Shown here one piece after another: positions 1-5,614 of a stretch of 5,614 nucleotides of DNA. The stretch lies in NCBI GenBank assembly GCA_902767355.1, contig CACXHG010000268.1:1-5614 (forward strand), given 5' to 3'. Position 1 is the first letter of the stretch. Each line of letters opens with the position of its first letter. This stretch comes from an uncultured Bacteroidia bacterium. Its GTDB lineage: Bacteria; Bacteroidota; Bacteroidia; Bacteroidales; UBA932. The translations under genes were made by a program, and so were the position numbers. The notes beneath the pieces are model-generated. The model saw only the letters and a program-made list of their open reading frames with translations. It did not search any database and had not been told where the DNA came from.

Positions 1-366
1 CCGCCCTGCCACAGCCTGTTCCAGTTTTATGTGGCCGAAGGGCGCCTGAGCTGCCAGCTGTATCAGCGCAGCGCCGACGTGTTCCTGGGCGTGCCTTTCA
101 ACATCGCCTCCTATGCGCTGCTGACCATGATGATGGCGCAGGTATGTGGCTACACGCCGGGCGATTTTGTGCATACCTTCGGCGACGTGCACATCTACCG
201 CAATCATTTCGAGCAGGTTGCCACCCAGCTGGAACGCACCCCGCGCCCGCTGCCCACAATGAAGATCAATCCCGAAGTGAAGAGCATCTTCGATTTCAAA
301 TACGAAGATTTTACCCTGGAAGGCTACGACCCGTGGCCCGCAATCAAGGCCCCGGTGGCCGTGTAG
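1..366 (+). CDS. thyA: Thymidylate synthase ThyA, C-terminal part (5' end outside window)
   Basis: Converts dUMP to dTMP using 5,10-methylenetetrahydrofolate and releases dihydrofolate; cytoplasmic. The reading frame is open from base 1, so the gene is cut by the window edge; the GTG at 31 is an internal Val codon, not a start. The visible 121 residues align without gaps to E. coli ThyA from memory, with an offset of 143. Catalytic Cys146 is the third visible residue (bases 7-9, in PPCH). Arg166 is in YQRSAD, Asp169 follows in the same motif, Asn177 is in PFNIAS, and His207 and Tyr209 are in DVHIY. The C-terminus KAPVAV matches the family end, and the implied full length of about 264 residues is normal. 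About 143 N-terminal residues are missing. The stop lies 7 bp before folA, the usual thyA-folA pairing, so co-transcription is likely. Confidence 0.98.
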   Translation, partial: PPCHSLFQFYVAEGRLSCQLYQRSADVFLGVPFNIASYALLTMMMAQVCGYTPGDFVHTFGDVHIYRNHFEQVATQLERTPRPLPTMKINPEVKSIFDFKYEDFTLEGYDPWPAIKAPVAV

Positions 367-373
367 AAGCCTT

Positions 374-859
374 ATGCTGAACATCATAGTAGCCATAAGC
401 GACAATTATGCGATAGGCCGCGGGGGCGATATGCCCTGGCACATCGGCGAAGATCTGAAATATTTCAAGCGGATCACCAGCGGCCACACCGTGATTATGG
501 GCCGCCGCACCTGGGAGAGCATAGGCTGCCGCCCTCTTCCCAACCGACGCAACATCGTGGTCAGCAGGACAATGGAGCCGACAGAAGGCGCCCAGGTGGC
601 CGCTTCGCTGCAAGCTGCGCTGGAGATGGCCGCCCCCGACGTTGAGGTGTTTGTGATGGGCGGCGGGCAGCTCTACAAGGAGGCCATGCCGCTGGCCGAC
701 AGGCTGTATGTGACGCTAGTCCACACCCAGGTGCCGGACGCCGACACGTTTTTCCCTTTTATCAATCCGCTCAAATGGGAGCTGAGCGAAATAAGTGAAA
801 CTTTTACAGACCCTGCCACGGGTCTGCGATACGAATTTGCGGTATATGGCAGAGCGTAG
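374..859 (+). CDS. folA: Dihydrofolate reductase FolA
   Basis: Reduces dihydrofolate to tetrahydrofolate with NADPH, recycling the dihydrofolate made by ThyA; cytoplasmic; the family is the trimethoprim target. The 161-residue length is typical of chromosomal bacterial DHFR. Visible landmarks are the substrate loop MPWHIGEDL with the conserved acidic Asp27 (W22 just before), the NADPH-binding IMGRRTWESIG at 41-51, RPLPNRRN at 53-60 with Arg58 matching the folate-glutamate-binding Arg57 of E. coli, VMGGGQLY at 94-101, and Thr114 in LYVT matching E. coli Thr113. There is one extra residue (Cys52) relative to E. coli in the ESIG-RPLP loop. The ATG at 374 is chosen because the family N-terminus (MLNIIVAIS) starts there; only a weak purine run precedes it. 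The 3' end overlaps the next gene by 14 bp. Confidence 0.98.
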   Translation: MLNIIVAISDNYAIGRGGDMPWHIGEDLKYFKRITSGHTVIMGRRTWESIGCRPLPNRRNIVVSRTMEPTEGAQVAASLQAALEMAAPDVEVFVMGGGQLYKEAMPLADRLYVTLVHTQVPDADTFFPFINPLKWELSEISETFTDPATGLRYEFAVYGRA

Positions 860-2198
860 GGTCAAGGACAGCTTCACCAGCAATTTCGGCATGGTTGCCG
901 CAGCGATAGGTTCGGCCATAGGGCTGGGCAATCTGTGGCGCTTCCCCTATCTGGTGGGGCAGAACGGCGGAGCGGCGTTCATCATTGTATATCTTGCGAT
1001 TACGCTGCTTATAGCCACTCCCATACTGCTGGCGGAGATGGTCATCGGCCGCCGCGGCGGGGGCAGCCCCAGGGAGTCCTACATCGCAGTCTCCGGCCGC
1101 AAGGGGTGGGGCGTGGCGGGCATCATAGGCATGGTGACCTGCTTTATGATAATGTCGTTCTACGTGGTGGTAGGCGGCTGGACTGTCAAATATCTGCTCC
1201 TGTCGCTTTCGATGGCCTTCAGCCGGGGGGCTCAGATAGACAGCGTGGGGCTGTTTTCCGGTTTCGTGGGCAGCAGTTTCCCCCCGATTTTTTATGCCGC
1301 CCTGTTCATTATCCTCACAGTGGCCATCATCTGCGTGGGTGTGCAGAAGGGCATAGAAAAAACCAGCAAGCTGATGATGCCGCTGCTGTTCGTGCTCATA
1401 ATCCTGATTGGCATACGCAGCGTGACCCTGCCGGGAGCCGGGGCGGGTCTGGAATACCTGTTCAAGCCCGATTTCTCGCATTTTACCTTCGATTCGCTGC
1501 TGGCGGCCCTCGGGCAGAGCTTTTTCTCGCTGAGCCTGGGCGCCTGCATGCTGATAACCTACGGCGCCTATACCCCCCGCAGCAGCAATCTGACAAAGAA
1601 TGCAGCTATTATAACCGTCAGCGACACTTTCTTTGCCGTTCTGGCGGGCTGCGCCATAATGCCGGCGGTGTTCGCTTTCGGCATCAACCCCAGCGAGGGC
1701 GCGGGCCTGGTGTTCGTGACCCTGCCGCAGATATTTACCCAGATGCCGCTGGGCGGACTGTGTTCGATATTGTTTTTCATAGCGCTGTTTCTGGCGGCCC
1801 TGTCGTCTTCGGTGTCACTTTTCGAGGTCATCACGGCTTCGCTCATGGACATCTGCAGGATTTCCCGCGGCAAGGCGGCTGCAATCACCGCCGTGGTGCT
1901 GACGCTGACCGGCTGCGTATGCTCCCTTTCGCAGGGCGTGCTGAAACATATCACCATAGCCGGGATGAACATCTTTGACCAGTTTGACTATCTCTCGTCT
2001 AACTTTCTGATGACTCTGGGCGGGCTGCTCACCGTGATTTGTGTGGGATGGTTTGTGAAAAAGCCGGCCTTCATGGACGAAATTACTTCCGGCGGAACGG
2101 TCAAAGTGCCCCGCCCGCTGGCAGAAATACTGTTTTTTGTAATCAAATATGCGGCGCCGGTGGTCATCATCGTCACCGCACTGTCAATTATTTTTTAG
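846..2198 (+). CDS. Sodium:neurotransmitter symporter family (NSS, LeuT-like) transporter, 11 TM
   Basis: Predicted inner-membrane carrier that couples Na+ entry to uptake of an amino acid or related amine; the substrate cannot be told from sequence. The 450 residues begin MAERRVKDS and run into the TM1 family signature GLGNLWRFP at 26-34. Hydrophobic segments lie near 14-34, 42-64, 89-118, 147-164, 174-190, 214-240, 254-280, 305-335, 346-363, 385-404 and 425-450, giving 11 helices. Many bacterial NSS proteins lack TM12. Against LeuT (from memory), TM6 has FSLSLG at 227-232 in place of FTLSLG, and TM8 has AALSS at 317-321, keeping the Na2-site Ser/Thr hydroxyls. Asp260 sits where LeuT has Asn286 of the Na1 site. 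The open frame reaches back to an ATG at 795, but the ATG at 846 gives the normal short family N-terminus. It overlaps folA by 14 bp and abuts the next ATG, so it is probably translated from the same mRNA. Confidence 0.95.
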   Translation: MAERRVKDSFTSNFGMVAAAIGSAIGLGNLWRFPYLVGQNGGAAFIIVYLAITLLIATPILLAEMVIGRRGGGSPRESYIAVSGRKGWGVAGIIGMVTCFMIMSFYVVVGGWTVKYLLLSLSMAFSRGAQIDSVGLFSGFVGSSFPPIFYAALFIILTVAIICVGVQKGIEKTSKLMMPLLFVLIILIGIRSVTLPGAGAGLEYLFKPDFSHFTFDSLLAALGQSFFSLSLGACMLITYGAYTPRSSNLTKNAAIITVSDTFFAVLAGCAIMPAVFAFGINPSEGAGLVFVTLPQIFTQMPLGGLCSILFFIALFLAALSSSVSLFEVITASLMDICRISRGKAAAITAVVLTLTGCVCSLSQGVLKHITIAGMNIFDQFDYLSSNFLMTLGGLLTVICVGWFVKKPAFMDEITSGGTVKVPRPLAEILFFVIKYAAPVVIIVTALSIIF

Positions 2199-4307
2199 AT
2201 GAAAAAGACTCTTGCAATTTTGCTGGCGGCCATGGTGTCGCTGGGCGCGATGGCCGACGAAGGAATGTGGCTGCTGCCGCTTCTGGAGAAGATGAATATC
2301 AAGACAATGCAGCAGATGGGCTGCCGCCTGACGGCCGACGAGATTTATTCCATCAACCATACCAGTCTCAAGGACGCCGTGGTGATTTTCGGCAACGGCT
2401 GTACCGGTGAGGTGGTTTCCAGCCAGGGTCTGCTGCTGACCAACCACCACTGCGGCTACTCGTCTATCCAGAGCCTGTCCAGCGTGGACCACGACTATCT
2501 GAAAGACGGCTACTGGGCTATGAGCTTTGGCGAAGAGCTGCCGGTGCAGGGCCTGGAAGTGACTTTCCTGGAGAGCTTTACCGACGTCACCGCCAAGGTC
2601 GAGAAGGCGCTGAAAGACTGCACCGATGCAGAAGCTGAGCGCAAGGCCTTGGGCGAGATATCCAAAAAGCTGTCTGCCCCGCTGCACGCTGCCGACACTT
2701 TCGTGAATGCCTCGGTGGTGTCTTTCTTTGGCGGCAATGCTTATTATCTGATTGCTTACAAGCGTTTTAAAGATATCCGCTTCGTGGGCGCACCGCCGTC
2801 TTCGATAGGCAAGTTCGGCGCCGACACCGACAACTGGATGTGGCCCCGCCACACCTGCGACTTCTCTGTGTTCCGCATCTATTGCGATAAGAACGGCAAC
2901 CCTGCGGAGTATTCTGCCGACAATGTGCCCTACACCCCCAAGAAGGCGCTGAATGTGTCTCTCAAGGGCGTCAAAGACGGCGATTTCTCCATGATTATGG
3001 GTTATCCCGGCTCCACCAACCGCTTCATGACCAGCTGCGAGGTGGCCGAGCAGCGCGACCTGAGCAACGCCATCAGCATCTACTGCCGCGGCGAGCGCCA
3101 GAAGATCCTGCTGGAAGACATGCTGGCCGACCCTAAGGTCAAGATTCAGTATGCCAGCAAGTACAGCGGCAGCACCAACGGCTGGAAAAAGTGGATAGGC
3201 ATGAACGAGGCCTTTGCCAAACTGGGCGTGGAGGAGCGCCGCGCGCAGGAAGAGCAGGAGTTTATCCAGTGGGTGGACGCCAAGAAATCCCGCCAGAAAA
3301 AATATGCCGGGGCGCTGGACGATATCCGGCAGGCGGTGGAGGCTCGTGCAGCCGACCGCGCCGATATGATTTATCTGCGTGAGACCCTGGCCAACATAGA
3401 GATAGGCCAGATTGCCAGCACTCTGGCAGCTTATGCCGGCGATCCGGTGGCCGCCAGCTATCTGGAGCGTTTTTACAAGGACTACAGCCAGCCTACCGAC
3501 CGCAAGGTGGCGGTGCGCATGCTCCAGATTTTCCGCGATAAAGTGGGTGCAGAGGCGCTGCCGGCAGTGTATGAGCCCATAGAGAAGGATTTCGGCGGCG
3601 ATATCGCAGCCTTCGTGGACGACCTTTTCGAAAAGTCGGCTTTTGCCACCAAAGAAAGGGCAGAGGCTGCCCTGAAGCAGGAAGATGCCGCCCAGAAGCT
3701 GGCAGAAGATCCCGCCGCGAAGCTTTATGACGCAGCCTTGGAGTATTACATGGCCAAGGCTCAGGCCACCGCCGAGGCACGCAAGCTGCTGGACAAGGGC
3801 CACAAGGCCTATATCGCCGGCCAGCTGGAGAAGAAAAAAGGCGCTGCGATGTATCCCGATGCCAACTTTACCATGCGCCTGACCTACGGCAAGGTGCAGT
3901 CCTATTCGCCCAAGGACGGTGTGATATACGACTATTACACCACCCTCGACGGCGTTATGGAAAAGGAAGACCCCGACAACTGGGAGTTTGTGGTGCCCGC
4001 TCGCCTCAAAGAGCTCTGGCAGGCAAAGGATTACGGGCGCTATGCCATGCCTGGCGGCAAGATGCCGGCCTGCTTTATCATGACGGGCGACATTACCGGC
4101 GGCAACAGCGGCAGCCCAGTGATGGACGCCGACGGCAATTTGATTGGCCTGGCCTTCGACGGCAACTGGGAGTCGATGTCGGGCGACATTATCTTCGAGC
4201 CGGAACTGCAGAGATGCATCTGCGTGGACATCCGCTATGTGCTGTTTATCATAGATAAGTTTGGCGGTTGCAGACGGCTTATTGATGAAATGAATATAAT
4301 TTCTTAA
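2199..4307 (+). CDS. S46 family serine dipeptidyl-peptidase, DPP7-type
   Basis: Predicted periplasmic exopeptidase that removes dipeptides from peptide N-termini, feeding amino-acid use. It has 702 residues, near the roughly 700-720 usual for S46. The N-terminus is a Sec signal peptide (MKK, hydrophobic core, cleavage probably after AMA at 17-19). Catalytic triad by motif: His84 in TNHHCGY, Asp221 in WPRHTCDFS and Ser637 in GGNSGSP. The peptide N-terminus anchor region shows DTDNWMW (209-215), Asn327 in STNGWKKW and Asp654. Gly655 lies 18 residues after the catalytic Ser, exactly where P. gingivalis DPP7 has Gly666 and DPP11 has Arg673. Gly implies preference for hydrophobic P1 residues, not Asp/Glu. 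The C-terminal VDIRYVLFIIDKFGG block is a family hallmark. Residues of about 330-550 form the charged helical insert typical of S46. Cys220 replaces the Gly I expect in HTGDF. The ATG follows the transporter stop with no gap and no Shine-Dalgarno, suggesting coupled translation. The stop codon lies inside the next gene's promoter. Confidence 0.96.
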   Translation: MKKTLAILLAAMVSLGAMADEGMWLLPLLEKMNIKTMQQMGCRLTADEIYSINHTSLKDAVVIFGNGCTGEVVSSQGLLLTNHHCGYSSIQSLSSVDHDYLKDGYWAMSFGEELPVQGLEVTFLESFTDVTAKVEKALKDCTDAEAERKALGEISKKLSAPLHAADTFVNASVVSFFGGNAYYLIAYKRFKDIRFVGAPPSSIGKFGADTDNWMWPRHTCDFSVFRIYCDKNGNPAEYSADNVPYTPKKALNVSLKGVKDGDFSMIMGYPGSTNRFMTSCEVAEQRDLSNAISIYCRGERQKILLEDMLADPKVKIQYASKYSGSTNGWKKWIGMNEAFAKLGVEERRAQEEQEFIQWVDAKKSRQKKYAGALDDIRQAVEARAADRADMIYLRETLANIEIGQIASTLAAYAGDPVAASYLERFYKDYSQPTDRKVAVRMLQIFRDKVGAEALPAVYEPIEKDFGGDIAAFVDDLFEKSAFATKERAEAALKQEDAAQKLAEDPAAKLYDAALEYYMAKAQATAEARKLLDKGHKAYIAGQLEKKKGAAMYPDANFTMRLTYGKVQSYSPKDGVIYDYYTTLDGVMEKEDPDNWEFVVPARLKELWQAKDYGRYAMPGGKMPACFIMTGDITGGNSGSPVMDADGNLIGLAFDGNWESMSGDIIFEPELQRCICVDIRYVLFIIDKFGGCRRLIDEMNIIS

Positions 4308-4312
4308 ATTTG
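4281..4312 (+). promoter_or_regulatory. Bacteroidales-type promoter for the EF-G2 gene
   Basis: A perfect TAnnTTTG -7 element (TAAATTTG) occupies 4305-4312. An ATTG at 4281-4284 is one mismatch from the -33 consensus TTTG, and the spacing of 20 nt fits the 19-21 nt range known for the Bacteroides primary sigma factor. Transcription would start at about 4316-4320. The TAA stop of the upstream peptidase gene forms the first three bases of the -7 element. I did not identify an activator site upstream; any such site would lie inside the peptidase coding sequence. Confidence 0.7.
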
Positions 4313-4318
4313 CACACT

Positions 4319-4365
4319 TATCCCGCCTTCCGGGCAAAAAGAATTAAGTAAAACAATACTATAAA
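4319..4365 (+). other. Predicted 5' leader of the EF-G2 gene, A-rich and without Shine-Dalgarno
   Basis: The stretch between the predicted transcription start and the ATG at 4366 holds a short CCCG/CGGG inverted repeat (4322-4325 and 4331-4334, 5-nt loop). About 30 nt rich in A and T follow it, ending in ACTATAAA directly before the start. There is no GGAGG-like motif. A-rich, Shine-Dalgarno-free leaders are typical of Bacteroidota. The 4-bp hairpin is too weak, and lacks a T-tract, to be called a terminator for the peptidase gene. The exact 5' end is inferred from the promoter and not observed. Confidence 0.45.
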
Positions 4366-5614
4366 ATGAAAAATTACTCCACAGACAAAATTCGCAACGT
4401 CGTGCTGCTTGGCGGTACCCGCTGCGGTAAAACCACCCTTGCCGAGACCATCATGTTCGAAGGCAAAGTCATCGACCGCAGGGGGACAATCGAGGCTAAG
4501 AACACCGTATCCGACAACACCGAGGTAGAGCAGATTTTCCAGCGCTCCATCTATTCCACACCGTTCTATGCAGAGGTTTTCGACCACAAGTTCAATTTTA
4601 TCGACGCAGCCGGTGCCGACGATTTCATCGAGGGCGCCATCCTGGGTCTGAACGTGTGCGACTCCGCAATCATGGTTGTCAACGCAGGTGCGGGCGTCGA
4701 GGTCGGCACAGAGATCCACGGCCGCTATGTTGAGCAGTATAAGAAACCCATGCTCATCGCCGTCAACCAGCTCGAAACCGAGAAGGCCAACTGGGAGAAC
4801 ACACTGGACAGCCTGCATCAGGCCTTCGGCGCCAAGGCCGTTCCCGTGCAGTTCCCCGTGAACCCCGGTCTGGAGTTCAACGCAGTTGTCGATGTGCTCA
4901 AGATGAAGATGTACAAATTCTCCGGCGAAGACGGCAAGACCGAGGAGTGCGACATTCCCGCAGACCTGGCCGGCCGCGCAGAAGAGATGCACGCAGCCAT
5001 CGTGGAGATGGCAGCCGAGAGCGACGAAGCTCTGATGGAGAAATTCTTTGACGCCGGCGAGCTCAGCGAAGAGGAGCTTCACCAGGGCCTGAACGCAGGC
5101 TTCGTGAAGGGAGACTTCTATCCTGTGTTCTGCATCAGCGGCAAGAAGGACATGGGCGTTAAGCGCATGCTCGAGTTCCTCACCGAGGTGGCTCCCGCCC
5201 CGAAGGAGGACGTAAATGGCAAGACCTCCCTCTTCGTTTATAAGACTGCCCTGGAGCAGCACCTGGGCGATGTGACCTACTTCAAGGTTGTATCCGGCAA
5301 GGTTTCCGAGGGTCAGGACTTCGTGAATATGGACAATGGCAGCAAAGAGCGCATCACCACTCTCTATGCCGTTGCAGGTAAGAAGAAAGAGAAAGTCACC
5401 GAGCTGGTAGCAGGCGACATGGGTTGTACCGTCAAGCTCAAGGCTGTCAAGACCAACCAGACCCTGAACGCTCCCGGCAACGACGCCGCTTTCCCTCCCA
5501 TCGAGTTCCCGCCGGCAAAATACCGCACCGCCATCAAGGCCCTGGACGAGAAGGACGACGAGAAACTGGGCGAGGCCCTCAACCGCGCTGCAGCCGAGGA
5601 TCCCACCATGCGTA
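4366..5614 (+). CDS. fusA2: Divergent elongation factor G paralog (EF-G2), N-terminal 416 residues (3' end outside window)
   Basis: Translation-factor GTPase-fold protein expected to act on the ribosome in tRNA-mRNA translocation. The frame stays open to the window end, so roughly 300 C-terminal residues (rest of domain III, IV and V) are missing. Domain order seen: G domain about 8-280, including the helical G' insert; domain II about 285-370 (SLFVYKT, YFKVVSGKV, GDMGCTVKL); start of domain III from about 377 (FPPIEFPPAKYRTAIKALD, then DEKLGEALNRAAAEDPTMR). The P-loop is kept as GGTRCGKTT (16-24), but Arg19 replaces the usual Asp of GHIDAGKTT. Switch I RGITI reads RSIYS (60-64), losing the Mg-binding Thr. 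Switch II DTPGHVDF reads DAAGADDF (80-87), so the catalytic His is Ala84. G4 NKxD reads NQLE (134-137). These changes fit the Bacteroides EF-G2 reported to lack GTPase activity and to be induced by carbon starvation through the regulator Cur. It has its own promoter. No ATA Ile codon is used (0 of 18), unlike the genes upstream. It is not the housekeeping fusA. Confidence 0.93.
   Translation, partial: MKNYSTDKIRNVVLLGGTRCGKTTLAETIMFEGKVIDRRGTIEAKNTVSDNTEVEQIFQRSIYSTPFYAEVFDHKFNFIDAAGADDFIEGAILGLNVCDSAIMVVNAGAGVEVGTEIHGRYVEQYKKPMLIAVNQLETEKANWENTLDSLHQAFGAKAVPVQFPVNPGLEFNAVVDVLKMKMYKFSGEDGKTEECDIPADLAGRAEEMHAAIVEMAAESDEALMEKFFDAGELSEEELHQGLNAGFVKGDFYPVFCISGKKDMGVKRMLEFLTEVAPAPKEDVNGKTSLFVYKTALEQHLGDVTYFKVVSGKVSEGQDFVNMDNGSKERITTLYAVAGKKKEKVTELVAGDMGCTVKLKAVKTNQTLNAPGNDAAFPPIEFPPAKYRTAIKALDEKDDEKLGEALNRAAAEDPTMR

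Noticed and set aside
795..845. Upstream ATG at 795 as start of the transporter
   Set aside because: It would add 17 residues with no family match and lie 65 bp inside folA. The ATG at 846 gives the usual short NSS N-terminus.
804..1978. Open frames of 225 codons (- strand, 804-1481) and 347 codons (+ strand, 935-1978) within the transporter gene
   Set aside because: Both are out-of-frame shadows. Their products are rich in Arg, His and Gly and lack domain features, while the 846-2198 frame has the NSS signature and 11 helices.
4322..4334. CCCG/CGGG inverted repeat as a terminator for the peptidase gene
   Set aside because: The stem is only 4 bp and is followed by an A-rich run, not T's, so it does not fit an intrinsic terminator on the + strand. 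It also lies downstream of the predicted EF-G2 transcription start.
2184..4337. A 717-codon open frame on the - strand opposite the S46 peptidase gene
   Set aside because: Its product is low in recognisable motifs and rich in His, Gly, Ala and Leu, as expected from reading a GC-rich gene in antisense. The + strand protein has an intact catalytic triad, signal peptide and family ends.
4318..5262. A 314-codon - strand open frame opposite the EF-G2 gene
   Set aside because: The + strand shows clear EF-G domains I, II and III across the whole interval. The antisense product resembles no family I know and is explained by codon bias of the real gene.
4366..5614. Housekeeping fusA or tetracycline-resistance ribosomal protection protein (TetQ/TetM type)
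   Set aside because: Both families keep the canonical GHxDAGKTT, RGITI, DTPGHxDF and NKxD motifs. Here only the GKT part of the P-loop remains, which fits EF-G2 instead.

Overview
The window looks like a chromosomal stretch from a GC-rich member of the Bacteroidota, most likely order Bacteroidales. Three things point there: a perfect Bacteroidales-type -7 promoter element (TAnnTTTG), starts that lack a Shine-Dalgarno motif, and an S46 dipeptidyl-peptidase next to the divergent elongation factor G paralog (EF-G2) known from Bacteroides. A GC-rich Bacteroidales lineage such as Alistipes/Rikenellaceae would fit, but the genus is a guess. All five genes lie on the + strand. I saw no RNA gene, mobile element, CRISPR array or long repeat.

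Region 1 (1-859) is a folate/dTMP module. It holds the C-terminal 121 residues of thymidylate synthase (thyA, cut by the window edge immediately upstream of the catalytic Cys), then 7 bp, then a complete dihydrofolate reductase (folA). ThyA makes dTMP and releases dihydrofolate; FolA reduces dihydrofolate back to tetrahydrofolate.

Region 2 (846-4307) continues the same tightly packed run. An 11-helix sodium:neurotransmitter symporter family protein starts 14 bp inside folA. A secreted S46 serine dipeptidyl-peptidase of the DPP7 type starts on the base after the transporter stop. The packing suggests one operon. Peptidase plus Na+-coupled amino-acid carrier hints at peptide or amino-acid scavenging, but that coupling is inferred.

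Region 3 (4281-5614) starts a new transcription unit. A promoter whose -7 element contains the peptidase stop codon precedes a roughly 50-nt A-rich leader and an EF-G-like gene, open to the window end (416 codons visible). The P-loop signature survives, but the conserved switch I, switch II and G4 residues are replaced, including the catalytic switch II His (Ala here). This matches the Bacteroides EF-G2 (fusA2) class, reported to support translation without GTP hydrolysis and to be induced by carbon starvation. Its codon use (no ATA among 18 Ile codons, against 18 of 46 in the transporter) differs sharply from its neighbours and suggests high expression. It is the most interesting item here, though the class is already described.
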